DNA of 29,374 bases from positions 1-29,374 of the forward strand of contig JANLTP010000119.1 of the NCBI GenBank assembly GCA_031363055.1, read 5' to 3'. Positions within the stretch are counted from its first letter, which is position 1. Every line of letters starts with the position of its first letter. This document shows, piece by piece, positions 8,627-18,000 of this stretch. A program made the translations under genes and the position numbers. This DNA comes from JANLTP01 sp031363055. GTDB taxonomy: Bacteria > Pseudomonadota > Gammaproteobacteria > Burkholderiales > Burkholderiaceae_E. The notes under the pieces were generated by a model. The model ran no database searches. It had not been told where the DNA came from and saw nothing but the letters and a program-made list of their open reading frames with translations.

Positions 8627-11084
8627 GCTCGGCGCTGTCTTCGTTGGCAATAGCGCTTGATTTACCCGAACCGGACCGAGTGCAAGCCCGCTTCAGGATC
8701 GCCTGCAGCGAGGCAACTTCGTCTTCATCCATTGACCGATCGTGGCTCTTGGACAAAATCGGCAGCGGATCGAGCGCGACCCAGGCTGGCATTGCCGCCA
8801 ACAGACTCGACAGCAGCACGCCGCCGCGTAACAGCCATATCACATAGCCAATAGAAACTCCGGCACTCAAGCCCGCCGAGGAGGCAGCGAAGCTGTACTC
8901 AAACGCCACTTGCCGATCACTATCGTTGCGAATCCGGGTTCATTGACGCCAGCGGATTGAGCGTTGCTGCCGCGCTCGTTTCAAAACGCAGTGACCGATC
9001 GGCATCGATTGCAAGACGTATCAACTCATTACCCAGGTTGAATGGGTCACGCAATGATGCAGGATCATGGCCGCCACTACGTTGATCGCGCCCGCCGCTC
9101 GAGGTGCTAGCCAATGGGCTGGCCAATGCGCTCCCTGATAGGGCGCCCGGCTTGACGACGGCAGGGGTACCCAAGGCGCCACCGACGCCCAAAGCGTCTG
9201 AGGCAGCAACATTCGATCCATCTACATTCGTCGATAGTTCGCTGACGCCGGAATTCTCTCGTACGCTCGACAGCGGCTGCCAAACCAAATCGCCACTATT
9301 GGCGGACGCGTTTGCCGAGCTGCCATTAATTGCACTGGATGGCGCTGACGCGATGCGCCCGACGAACGCACTTGTTCTGGCCGATAGATCAGTCTGCCGC
9401 ACGACGGGCGTCGCCCTGACGATGATGTCGATTCGGCGTCGCTCATTCAAACCCGGATCCGAGGTATGGCTGATCATGAGTTCCAGAGCTGCGTCACCAC
9501 TGAAATCTGTGGTTGGCGTAAAAGAAAGTGTCGTCAGCGCGGCACGCAAAGCGTCGAGGGAACCGGTGAACTCGGCAAGCGAGTCCCCTTGACCGCTACC
9601 CTGGACCATCATGAGTCCGTCCAAGCGACCTGGACTCACGGTGCCTTGCTAAGCCCGGATGGTCAGCGTAACGGGCCCTTGACCGAGGTCGGCGTCAATC
9701 AGTTCGATCGAATTTGCCGATACCGCGGCGAACAGCAGCGAGCGGTTTTCGTCGCTGGCGGAGCTGGAAGGCGCAATAATCGAATAGCTCGATCCTGAGG
9801 TCACGGACGGTGCTCGATTCAGGACAACACTTTGCGCGAATTCTGACGTACCGAAGTAGTCTAAGAAGCTGGAATCGGTTCGGGTGGCGATCGCCGTCAC
9901 GGCCACACCCGAGACAAACGTTCCGCTGAAGGTTGTGCTCGTGCTGGTATCACCCAAACTGTCGGTGGCGACGTTTGTAAACCCGAGGAACGTCTGTGCT
10001 TGGCCATGACCACTGGGGTCGCGCGTCGGGCCGCAAAATACTCGATTCGATAGAACGCGTTGGCTGCGCTATTGAGCGCGCTCTGCAAGCTCAGACTCGT
10101 CAACGACCAATCGATCACGGCCAGGTTGGGCGTATTCTGCAAATCGTTCGGACTATTGTCTGTGTCGCCTGGATCGCTCAGCTCGGCGCTGACGGCAGCG
10201 CCGGTGGCATCAAAGAGTCGAGCCCGTATTTCGCCGCCGTTGGCTGAACCAACCCACACTGCAACCGCCTACCCGATTGCGTTAGCTGCAATTTGTCGGC
10301 CGGCGAACTTGGTCGTGGTTTGCTGCGAACCGTTGGTCGTCGTGTTAACAATCGTATCTAAACCCGCATTGACTGGCGTGGTACTGAGTAAGCCTTGCCC
10401 GTTACTCTGTTCGACTGCGCCGATCACCAGATCAGCCTCAATGTTTCCCGTCCAGTACTCGAGCATCCAGTTACCAGCCCATCGTTCACTACCGGTCGCA
10501 TCGGTGCTGGCGGCCACGTCAGCGCCCGTCAGTGCGGCCAGCGCATCGATCATCTCGGTGCCGCCCTCGCCTGCCGCCAGGTCACAACCGTACAACAACA
10601 AGTCGCCGTCGGCGGACAACGCCGAACCCCATCCTGCAATGGTCCCGGCATGAGCACGAACTGTCGTCATGTCAATCATGCTCGAGCCAAGCTGCAAGCG
10701 ACCGGGTTCGCCCTGTGCAATCAGGTGTACGGCATCAAAACGCCCCTGGCCGGTCTGCAGCGCGTTCGATATCGCCTGAATGCCATCACTATCAGCGTCA
10801 ATCAGCAGCACTTCAATCCAGCGACCGGCCGCTTGTTTGGCTTGCAGGGATTGGGACAACCGTACCGAGTCAGCCACTCGCGCATCGATGACCACCAACT
10901 CGTGTGATGAAGTGGCGTTCGCTGCAATCTGAACAGTCGACTGACTAGCCACTGGTATAACCGCTTCGGCCAATTGCAGCGGCACGGCACCCGCCGAGTA
11001 CAGAATGCGCGGCTCCATCGGTTCGCAGCTCAATACCCGCGTAGCCACTGTTTCGACGAGATTCATGAAGAAACGCTCGGCCAT
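8619..11084 (-). pseudogene. DUF4347/cadherin-like surface protein remnant
   Basis: The first 271 codons (ATG at 11084) contain the MEPRILYSA motif and a DUF4347 domain with VHLIAQGEPGRLQLG and LLYGCDLAAGEGG, as in giant bacterial surface or secreted proteins. The frame is broken by TAG at 10269-10271, but matching sequence continues in the same frame (VWVGSANGGEIRARLFD). It shifts near 10015, where DPSGHGQAQTFLGF resumes in another frame. It meets a second TAG at 9649-9651, then continues with a cadherin/Ig-like repeat (SLDALRAALTTLSFTP). Near 8930-8945 it changes frame again into a C-terminal piece with a membrane segment (GYVIWLLRGGVLLSSLLAA) and the family-like ending PAWVALDPLPIL. Total length is about 2.5 kb, far shorter than usual relatives, so most repeats are probably lost. 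Confidence 0.85.
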
Positions 11085-11279
11085 TGGCGTTGGGCTCTTG
11101 AGTATTGGCAGACACCAGGTATTGCGCCACCGCCAAACGGCACGCGCACCGCATGGATACCAATCTTCTCGCCCCGAGATGGTGCGCCGCTACTTTTTCA
11201 GGATCGGCTTTGAGGTACCATTATTTCAGACGGAAATCACCAAAACAATTGAGCCCGTTTCGGGCCTGGGGAGTATGAC

Positions 11280-13070
11280 GTGAACGAACACGAATTGCGC
11301 TCGTTGATTGAAGAAGTTCGCGCAGGCAGCTTGCCGCGCCGCAGCTTCATCCAGCAGATGGCCGGCCTCGGTCTGACGGCCCCCATGGCGGCCCAAATGC
11401 TCATGCACTCGGGCATTGTGCAGGCACAAACACCGTCGACCTATAGGCCCACCAAGCGCGGCGGCGGTGGTGCCCTGAAGATTCTCTGGTGGCAAGGTGC
11501 AACGCTTTTGAATCCTCACTTCGCCGTTGGCACCAAGGATCAGGAAGGCTCGCGAATCTTCTACGAACCCTTGGGCGCCTGGGATAACGAAGGCAACCTG
11601 GTGCCGATTCTCGCCGCCGAAGTCCCTTCCCTGCAGAACGGTGGACTCGCTGCCGACGGTAAATCGGTCATCTGGAAGCTCAAGCGCGGCGTCCAGTGGC
11701 ACGACGGCAAACCGTTCACCGCTGATGACTGCGTCTTCACCTGGGAGTACGCACGCAATCCGGAAACGGCCGCAGTCACGGTCGGCGTCTACAAGGACTG
11801 CAAAGTCGAGAAGATCGACTCGCATACCGTCAAGATCACCTTTAACAAACCGACTCCGTTTTGGGCCGATCCGCTGGTGGGAACGGGCGGCATGATTCTC
11901 CCGAAACACTTGTTCGAGGGCTTCACCGGCGCCAAATCGCGCGAGGCACCGACCAATCTGAAACCGGTCGGCACCGGTGCCTACAAGTTCGTTGACTTCA
12001 AGCCGGGCGATATCGTGCGCGGCGAAATCAATAACAACTATCACATGCCGAACCGGCCGCATTTCGACAGCATCGAGATGAAAGGCGGTGGCGATGCCGT
12101 CTCGGCCGCACGCGCCGTACTGCAAACCGGCGAATACGACTACGCCTGGAATCTGCAGGTCGAGGGCGATGTTCTGAAGCGCCTCGAAGCAGGTGGTCGT
12201 GGTCGGACGATCAATACACCGACCGGCAATATCGAACATATCCAGATGAATACGACCGACCCGTGGACCGAGGTCGAGGGCGAACGCTCGAGCGCCAAGA
12301 GCAAACATCCGCTATTCAGTGACCCGGCCGTGCGCGCCGCAATGACCATGCTGGTGGATCGTCAATCGATCCAAGACCATGTCTATGCGCGACCGAACCT
12401 GACCACGGTGAACTTTCTGAATCGGCCCGAGCGTTTTCGCTCGAAGAATCTGAAATGGGAATTCGATCCGGACAAGGCCAGCGAACTGCTCGAAAAAGCC
12501 GGCTGGAAGAAGTCGGCGGCAGGCATTCGCGAGAAGGATGGCAAGAAACTCAAACTGGTCTACCAGACCTCCATCAACAGCGCGCGGCAGAAGTGTCAGC
12601 AGATCATCAAGCAGGCCTGCCAACGGGCCGGTATTGATGTCGAGCTGAAATCGATTACCCCGTCAGTGTTCTTTTCGTCCGACGTCGCGAACCCTGACAC
12701 CTACACGAAGTTCAATGCCGACGTGCAGATGTTCACGACCACCATGACGCAGCCGGATCCGGAGCGCTTCATGGAGCAATTCTGCACTTGGGAAGTGTCG
12801 ACCAAGGCGAACAAATGGCAGGGCCGCAACATCACGCGTTGGAGTAACGCCGAATACGACAAGGCGTTTCGCTCCGCCGAGAGTGAACTGGATCCGGTCA
12901 AACGGGCCGCGCTGTTCATCCGCATGAACGATATCGTGATCGGTGATAACGTCGTGATCTCGGTCGCCTTCCTGCCCAGGACTTCCGGTGTGTCAACCAA
13001 ACTCATGCCGGTTCTGTCCGGCTTCGATAACGATCTGTTTGCGCTTTACGACTGGTATCGCGAGGCTTGA
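11280..13070 (+). CDS. Peptide-type ABC transporter substrate-binding protein (SBP_bac_5), Tat-exported
   Basis: This is an extracytoplasmic solute receptor of family 5 (DppA/OppA type), which delivers peptides or other bulky solutes to the permeases encoded directly downstream. The N-terminus has a twin-arginine signal (LPRRSFIQQ, Arg20-Arg21) followed by a hydrophobic stretch ending near VQAQ, so export as a folded protein is likely. The domain spans roughly residue 65 to the end, with typical segments such as WKLKRGVQWHDGKPFTADD and NFLNRPERFRSKN. The GTG at 11280 follows GGGGAG by six bases; an ATG at 11275 is out of frame and stops at once. It is the first gene of a five-gene operon, with its TGA overlapping the next TTG start. 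The ligand cannot be read from sequence. Confidence 0.93.
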   Translation: MNEHELRSLIEEVRAGSLPRRSFIQQMAGLGLTAPMAAQMLMHSGIVQAQTPSTYRPTKRGGGGALKILWWQGATLLNPHFAVGTKDQEGSRIFYEPLGAWDNEGNLVPILAAEVPSLQNGGLAADGKSVIWKLKRGVQWHDGKPFTADDCVFTWEYARNPETAAVTVGVYKDCKVEKIDSHTVKITFNKPTPFWADPLVGTGGMILPKHLFEGFTGAKSREAPTNLKPVGTGAYKFVDFKPGDIVRGEINNNYHMPNRPHFDSIEMKGGGDAVSAARAVLQTGEYDYAWNLQVEGDVLKRLEAGGRGRTINTPTGNIEHIQMNTTDPWTEVEGERSSAKSKHPLFSDPAVRAAMTMLVDRQSIQDHVYARPNLTTVNFLNRPERFRSKNLKWEFDPDKASELLEKAGWKKSAAGIREKDGKKLKLVYQTSINSARQKCQQIIKQACQRAGIDVELKSITPSVFFSSDVANPDTYTKFNADVQMFTTTMTQPDPERFMEQFCTWEVSTKANKWQGRNITRWSNAEYDKAFRSAESELDPVKRAALFIRMNDIVIGDNVVISVAFLPRTSGVSTKLMPVLSGFDNDLFALYDWYREA

Positions 13071-14026
13071 AACAGTTCATCCTGCGACGGCTGCTGCTGG
13101 CGGTGCCGAGCTTGCTCGGCATCAGCCTGGTGCTGTTCACCGTGTTGGCGCTGGCACCCGGCGATCCGTTCGAGGAGTTGGCGTCCAATCCGAATGTGCC
13201 GGCGGAAGTTCGGACCATGCTGCGTGCGAAATTCGGCCTCGATGACCCGATCATGCTGCGCTACGGCCGTTGGCTGCTGGCCATGCTGCAAGGCGACTGG
13301 GGCTTTTCATTTGTCAGTCGAATCGATGTCGACAGCTTGATTCTGCAGCGCCTGCCGACCACGTTGGTCATCATTGGCGCCTCACAGTTGCTGGCACTCC
13401 TGATCGCCTTGCCGGTCGGCGTATTTGCCGCGACCCGGCCGTATTCATTGTTTGACCAGATCGCCAATACCCTGGCCTTCATCGGCTTCTCGCTACCGAC
13501 CTTTTTCACCGGCATTCTGTTCATCCTGGCGTTCAGCATCAAGCTCGACTGGTTGCCATTTGTGTATCGCGCCGATATCAGCGGCTCCGGCTGGCCCTGG
13601 CTGTGGGAACATATTCGACAGTCGATCATGCCGGTGGCCGTGCTCGGATTGTTTCAGGGTGCCTCCTGGACCCGCTATGTGCGCTCGGCCGCACTTGATG
13701 TCATCCGGCTCGACTACGTGACCACCGCGCGCTCGAAAGGCATGACCGAATTCGCGGTGATTCTCAAACACGTCGTGCGCAACGCCATGATCCCGGTCGT
13801 CACCCTAGTCGCCTTGCAAATGCCAACCGTGTTCGGCGGCGCCATCGTCACCGAGCAGATCTTTCGAATTCCGGGCATCGGCTCCTTGCTGATCAGCTCG
13901 ATCCTGTCGAACGATACCCCGGTCATCATGGCCGTCACCTTTGTATTCGCCTGCCTGGTCATTATGTTCAACCTGATTGCCGATCTGCTCTATGGCTGGC
14001 TCGACCCCCGCATCTCCTACCGCTAA
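13067..14026 (+). CDS. ABC transporter permease, DppB type
   Basis: This is an inner-membrane permease of the binding-protein-dependent family with six predicted helices. The first helix immediately follows MKQFILRRLLLAVPSLLG. The family loop that contacts the ATPase is visible as TTARSKGMTEFAVILKHVVRNAMIP. The length of 319 residues is typical. The TTG start at 13067 overlaps the upstream TGA, indicating translational coupling with the binding protein. It pairs with the next gene to form the channel. Confidence 0.92.
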   Translation: MKQFILRRLLLAVPSLLGISLVLFTVLALAPGDPFEELASNPNVPAEVRTMLRAKFGLDDPIMLRYGRWLLAMLQGDWGFSFVSRIDVDSLILQRLPTTLVIIGASQLLALLIALPVGVFAATRPYSLFDQIANTLAFIGFSLPTFFTGILFILAFSIKLDWLPFVYRADISGSGWPWLWEHIRQSIMPVAVLGLFQGASWTRYVRSAALDVIRLDYVTTARSKGMTEFAVILKHVVRNAMIPVVTLVALQMPTVFGGAIVTEQIFRIPGIGSLLISSILSNDTPVIMAVTFVFACLVIMFNLIADLLYGWLDPRISYR

Positions 14027-14933
14027 CGGTGCGCCGATCCGCGGTGCGCACGATCGCGGCTTGTCGCCAGCACGCGAGGCCTGGCGGCGTTTTCGACGCC
14101 ACAAACTGGCCGTCGTCAGCCTGGCCGTGTTGCTGATCATGATTCTCATGGTGCTGTTCGGCCCGCTGGTCTGGCGCTTGCCAATCAACGAACTCGACTT
14201 CACCGCGCGCATGCAAGGGCCCTCCTGGAAACATCCGTTCGGCACCGACGATCTCGGCCAGGACCTGCTCGCCCGCATGCTGTACGGCGGCCGGATCTCG
14301 CTGGCCGTTGGACTGGCGGCCATGGTTGTTGCGATCGTGGTCGGGGTTATCGTCGGTTCGCTGGCCGGCATCTCACGCGGTTGGGTCGACACCGCACTGA
14401 TGTGGCTGACCGATTTGTTTCTGGCGCTGCCGCAATTACCGCTGCTGTTGCTGGTTATTTATCTGTTTCGCGATAGCTTGAAGGTCGCCTTCGGTCCCGA
14501 GATCGGCGTGTTCATCCTGATCGTCGCGGTGATTGGCGGGTTGCGCTGGATGCCGGTGGCCCGACTGGTCCGGGCGCAATTCTTCTCGCTGCGAGAAAAA
14601 GAATTTGTCGAAGCCGCCCGTGCATTGGGTGCGTCGAATACGCGCCAGATAGTCCGGCACATACTGCCGAACGCGTTGGGGCCAGTCATTGTCGCGGGTA
14701 CCAACGATGTCGCCGCCGCTATCCTGGCCGAGTCGACACTGTCGTTTCTCGGACTCGGCTTTCCACCTGATATCCCGACCTGGGGCCGAATCTTGTTCGA
14801 CTCGAAGGACTATCTCGACATTGGTGCTCACTGGGCGCTGTTCCCCGGTGGTGCCATCTTTCTGGCCGTGCTGTCGATCAGCTACGTTGGTGACGGCCTG
14901 CGCGATGCGCTCGATCCGCGTCGGGTGCTCTGA
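13992..14933 (+). CDS. ABC transporter permease, DppC type
   Basis: This is the second channel subunit of the peptide-type importer. A short hydrophilic N-terminus (SPAREAWRRFRRHKLAVVSL) precedes the first helix, as is usual for DppC/OppC. The periplasmic stretch HPFGTDDLGQDLLARMLYGG and the ATPase-contact loop EAARALGASNTRQIVRHILPN are diagnostic. I prefer the ATG at 13992, which overlaps the end of the first permease by 35 bases; a TTG at 13977 would add five residues. Its stop lies inside the first copy of a 34-bp duplication that also contains the start of the following ATPase gene. Confidence 0.92.
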   Translation: MAGSTPASPTANGAPIRGAHDRGLSPAREAWRRFRRHKLAVVSLAVLLIMILMVLFGPLVWRLPINELDFTARMQGPSWKHPFGTDDLGQDLLARMLYGGRISLAVGLAAMVVAIVVGVIVGSLAGISRGWVDTALMWLTDLFLALPQLPLLLLVIYLFRDSLKVAFGPEIGVFILIVAVIGGLRWMPVARLVRAQFFSLREKEFVEAARALGASNTRQIVRHILPNALGPVIVAGTNDVAAAILAESTLSFLGLGFPPDIPTWGRILFDSKDYLDIGAHWALFPGGAIFLAVLSISYVGDGLRDALDPRRVL

Positions 14934-14986
14934 ACATGGCTGAACGGTTGCTCGTCGGGTGCGCGAAACATGGCTGAACGTCTGCT
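14919..14986. repeat. 34-bp tandem duplication across an operon junction
   Basis: Unit 1 (14919-14952) and unit 2 (14953-14986) match at 29 of 34 bases. Each carries CGTCGGGTG followed by AACATGGCTGAACG, that is, the end of the permease gene and the start of the ATPase gene. Because 34 is not a multiple of three, the first ATG (14936) now opens only MAERLLVGCAKHG and a TGA at 14975-14977, which overlaps the beginning of the real ATPase frame (ATG 14970). Confidence 0.9.
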
Positions 14987-15941
14987 CGAGATTCGTGGCC
15001 TGAAGACACACTTCGCAACCGATGACGGCTGGCTGCATGCGGTTGATGGTGTCGATATCAACATCAACCGAGGCGAAACGGTCGGTGTGGTCGGTGAGTC
15101 CGGCTGTGGCAAGTCGGTGACCGCCATGTCGGTGCTCAAGCTTTTGCCGATGCCACCTGGCAAAATTGTAGCCGGTCAGATCCTCTGGAAAGGACGCGAT
15201 CTGATCACGCTCGATGCCGCCAGCATGCGCAAGGTGCGCGCCAAGGAAATCGCCATAGTCTTTCAGGAGCCGATGACTTCATTAAATCCGGTCTACACGG
15301 TCGGCGCGCAGATCGCCGAGGTCATCCGGATTCACGAAGGCTTTAACCGACGCGATGCGCACGATCGCGCCACCGAGATGCTCAAGCTGGTTCGAATCCC
15401 GACACCCGAGCGCCGCGTCAATGATTACCCACATCAGTTTTCAGGTGGCATGCGTCAACGCGTCATGATTGCCATGGCGCTGTCGTGCAATCCGCAGTTG
15501 TTGATTGCCGACGAGCCGACCACGGCGCTCGATGTGACCATCCAGGCGCAAATTCTCGATCTGCTCAATGAGCTGAAGGAACGGATCGGCATGGCGATCA
15601 TGCTGATCACACATGCCATGGGCGTGGTCGCTGAGACCGCGCAGCGCGTCATTGTCATGTACGCCGGTCAGGTCATCGAGGAGGCTAACGTCAACGAGCT
15701 GTTCAGCAATCCGCGCCATCCGTATACGCAAGGCTTGATCCGCTCGATTCCGCGCATTGATACCGCTGCCGCGCACAAAGTTCGCCTCGAAGCGATCAGC
15801 GGTACGGTACCGAAACTCATTGCACCCGGTGTTGGTTGTCGCTTCGCGTCGCGCTGCAAATTTGTGACTGAGGAATGTGGCTCCGCGACGCCGATCCTGC
15901 GCGAAGTTGCGCCTGGCCATAAAGTCGCCTGCATACTGTGA
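14970..15941 (+). CDS. ABC transporter ATPase, DppD type
   Basis: This cytoplasmic ATPase powers the peptide-type importer. Walker A is GESGCGKS (residues 42-49), the signature is FSGGMRQR, and Walker B is LLIADEP. The oligopeptide-type C-terminus with RHPYTQGLIRSIPRI and the cysteine-containing GCRFASRCKF is present, as in DppD/OppD. The H-loop histidine is retained (His215), but the next residue, usually Asp in this subfamily, is Ala216 (LITHAMGVV). The ATG at 14970 is the second copy of a duplicated initiation region. Length 323 is normal. Confidence 0.93.
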   Translation: MAERLLEIRGLKTHFATDDGWLHAVDGVDININRGETVGVVGESGCGKSVTAMSVLKLLPMPPGKIVAGQILWKGRDLITLDAASMRKVRAKEIAIVFQEPMTSLNPVYTVGAQIAEVIRIHEGFNRRDAHDRATEMLKLVRIPTPERRVNDYPHQFSGGMRQRVMIAMALSCNPQLLIADEPTTALDVTIQAQILDLLNELKERIGMAIMLITHAMGVVAETAQRVIVMYAGQVIEEANVNELFSNPRHPYTQGLIRSIPRIDTAAAHKVRLEAISGTVPKLIAPGVGCRFASRCKFVTEECGSATPILREVAPGHKVACIL

Positions 15942-16984
15942 GAAACCAGCCTTCTTCCGTGCCATCGACGCCGCCAGCGTCTGTGGCGTCGTCGCTGTCA
16001 TCACCCGCCGTGCCGTTGCTGCGCGTCAATAATCTCGTCAAACACTTTCCGATCCGTGGTGGCCTACTGACGCGCGAAATCGAACAGGTGCATGCGGTCG
16101 ACGGCGTCAGTTTCGAAATGGAAGCCGGTGAGACGCTCGGACTCGTCGGTGAATCGGGTTGCGGCAAGTCGACCACCGGCCGCTGCATTTTGCGGCTGAT
16201 CGAGCCGACCTCGGGTGAGGTCTGGTTTGAGGGCAGGGACATTACCAAACTGGGCAAGAATGAACTGCGGGCCTTGAGCCGCGATCTTCAGATCATTTTC
16301 CAGGACCCGTATGCGTCACTGAATCCGCGCATGACCGTGGGCGCGATCATCGGTGAAGCGCTCATCATTCACAAGCTTGCCGCCAATGCGCGCGAGCTGG
16401 AAGACCGGGTGGTGCAACTGCTCGAAACCGTCGGCTTGAATCCGGATTACATGCGACGTTACCCGCATGAATTTTCAGGCGGTCAACGCCAGCGCATCGG
16501 CATCGCGCGCGCGTTGGCCGTGTCACCCAAACTGATTATTTGCGACGAGGCAGTGTCGGCGCTCGACGTTTCCATTCAGGCGCAGGTCATCAATCTGCTG
16601 GAAGATCTCCAGCAACAGTTCAATCTGACTTATCTATTCATCGCCCATGATCTGTCGGTAGTCGAGCACATCAGCTCGAGAGTGGCGGTTATGTATCTGG
16701 GCCGGATCGTAGAGATCGCCAGCGCGCATGACCTCTACACCAGGCCCCTGCATCCGTATACCGAGGCGTTGTTATCAGCCGTACCGATTCCTGACCCTTC
16801 GATCAAACGTAAACGCATCATGCTGCAGGGTGACATACCCAGTCCGATCAACCCACCGTCGGGTTGTCACTTTCACACGCGCTGCCCGATCCGCGAGTTA
16901 CCGCGCTGCTCGACCGAGACGCCGACGCTGAAACAGGCCGACAACGGCCAATGGGTGTCCTGTCACCTGCGAGGTCCGAAGTAG
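15938..16984 (+). CDS. ABC transporter ATPase, DppF type
   Basis: This is the second ATPase of the importer. Walker A is GESGCGKS (residues 71-78), the signature is FSGGQRQR, and Walker B is LIICDEAVSALD. The H-loop is FIAHDLSVV, and the C-terminal zinc-like cysteine block is GCHFHTRCPI. The GTG start at 15938 overlaps the preceding TGA by four bases. The first 26 residues are a low-complexity Ser/Pro/Ala stretch before the nucleotide-binding domain. It is the last gene of the operon and converges on the YHS-domain gene. Confidence 0.93.
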   Translation: MRNQPSSVPSTPPASVASSLSSPAVPLLRVNNLVKHFPIRGGLLTREIEQVHAVDGVSFEMEAGETLGLVGESGCGKSTTGRCILRLIEPTSGEVWFEGRDITKLGKNELRALSRDLQIIFQDPYASLNPRMTVGAIIGEALIIHKLAANARELEDRVVQLLETVGLNPDYMRRYPHEFSGGQRQRIGIARALAVSPKLIICDEAVSALDVSIQAQVINLLEDLQQQFNLTYLFIAHDLSVVEHISSRVAVMYLGRIVEIASAHDLYTRPLHPYTEALLSAVPIPDPSIKRKRIMLQGDIPSPINPPSGCHFHTRCPIRELPRCSTETPTLKQADNGQWVSCHLRGPK

Positions 16985-17012
16985 GCGCAAGCCGGACGCG
17001 CACGATATCTGA

Positions 17013-17047
17013 CGAATAATCGGGCGTATTAGCCGGCGAATTATTCG
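17013..17047. terminator. Possible bidirectional terminator
   Basis: CGAATAAT at 17013-17020 is the exact reverse complement of ATTATTCG at 17040-17047, separated by 19 bases. It lies in the 74-bp gap between two convergent genes, where a two-way terminator is expected. The stem is short, AT-rich and lacks a following T run, so activity is uncertain. Confidence 0.35.
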
Positions 17048-17058
17048 GAGAGTGTCGA

Positions 17059-17775
17059 TCAGCGCACTGGAACAACCTGTCCGGCGCCCGGCATGACCGG
17101 CAGCGTCTTTGCAGCCAGCTTGCTCTCGTACTCGTCTTGTAGCGAACGGTCGCTTAGGTAGTGCGGTACTCGATCATTGCGGCGACGTTCGCGTGAGACG
17201 TTGACATCGACACCGGCGAGTTCTTCATTCCAATACTTGTGAGCGAACGCCAAATTGCGTTCGGTGTCCATTTCGAAATGGTCGCGAGCACTTTGGCCTC
17301 CAAAAACATACAGCTTGCTTCGATAAACGCGCCAGGTGTTGGGCCCCCCGCCGCCGCCACCGGCAATCGCGTAATTGATACCGTTCGAACAGTAGCCGCC
17401 AAACTGCGGCATAAATTGCTCGGGCGACTGGTAAAAGCGTATGCGATTAGCCTCGTCAGAAAATCGGAAGGTGACGCCGCTATGATCGAGGCTGATCGCG
17501 GGATCACCTTTTATCGCTGCGTTCTTCGTGAAGTAGGCGACCGGGTCATGACCCTCAAGCATCAATCGCGCATCGGCGCCCTCGCGCTGAGTTCGAAAAG
17601 GACCCTGATTCGGTGATGAGTAAACTTGTGCATAGACCACTGAGCCGCAACCCAGCAACACCAGGCCACCCAACGCCAGGCCGAGCGACATGACGCGGGA
17701 CAATATATCGCGGCGCGACAAAACGCGGCATTCGAAAAGTCGGCGGGCCAATATTCGGATCGATCTCGTACTCAT
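17059..17775 (-). CDS. YHS-domain-containing exported protein
   Basis: The central region around EGHDPVAYF, FRFSDEANRIRFYQSPEQFMPQFGGYCSNG resembles the YHS fold found in metal-handling and copper-binding proteins and in uncharacterised exported proteins. The N-terminus contains a twin arginine (LSRRDILSR) followed by a hydrophobic stretch, so Tat export is possible; LLGC could also act as a lipobox. A run of six glycines sits after the YHS part. The ATG at 17775 has GGGAG eight bases upstream; a TTG at 17799 would add eight residues. It stands alone, transcribed away from the cluster that starts at 17941. No partner or metal can be assigned from sequence. Confidence 0.8.
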   Translation of the reverse strand: MSTRSIRILARRLFECRVLSRRDILSRVMSLGLALGGLVLLGCGSVVYAQVYSSPNQGPFRTQREGADARLMLEGHDPVAYFTKNAAIKGDPAISLDHSGVTFRFSDEANRIRFYQSPEQFMPQFGGYCSNGINYAIAGGGGGGPNTWRVYRSKLYVFGGQSARDHFEMDTERNLAFAHKYWNEELAGVDVNVSRERRRNDRVPHYLSDRSLQDEYESKLAAKTLPVMPGAGQVVPVR

Positions 17776-17940
17776 CAAAACACTCCCAGAATTAATCAAT
17801 CACTACCAGGCCGTGCCAAAGCTTAGCACCACTTTAACCGAAGCACGGGCGTGTCTTTGCCTGGTCCGTTCCGCGACGTCGCCCCGCCCCGACGGTACGC
17901 GCAAAAATGCGGCATCATGTCGTCTTTGACTGGTAAGCGC

Positions 17941-18000
17941 ATGACCGATGAAAATAAGTCTGACCAAAGCATGACCGACTCACGTATGACCGACGAAAAT
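17941..18000. repeat. Repeated start-codon segment
   Basis: ATGACCGATGAAAAT at 17941-17955 recurs as ATGACCGACGAAAAT at 17986-18000, with a third shortened copy ATGACCGAC at 17971-17979. All three are in the same reading frame and each begins with ATG, giving serial potential starts for the hypothetical gene. Confidence 0.8.

Noticed and set aside
9649..10271. Amber (TAG) read-through or recoding in the DUF4347 gene
   Set aside because: Both interruptions of the frame by stops are TAG, but the same gene also has two frame changes and normal genes nearby use TAG as a stop (for example 22017-22019). Decay explains it better.
11226..12308. 360-residue open frame on the minus strand opposite the ABC binding protein
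   Set aside because: The plus strand has a clear SBP_bac_5 protein with Tat signal and ribosome site. The antisense frame has no recognisable motif.
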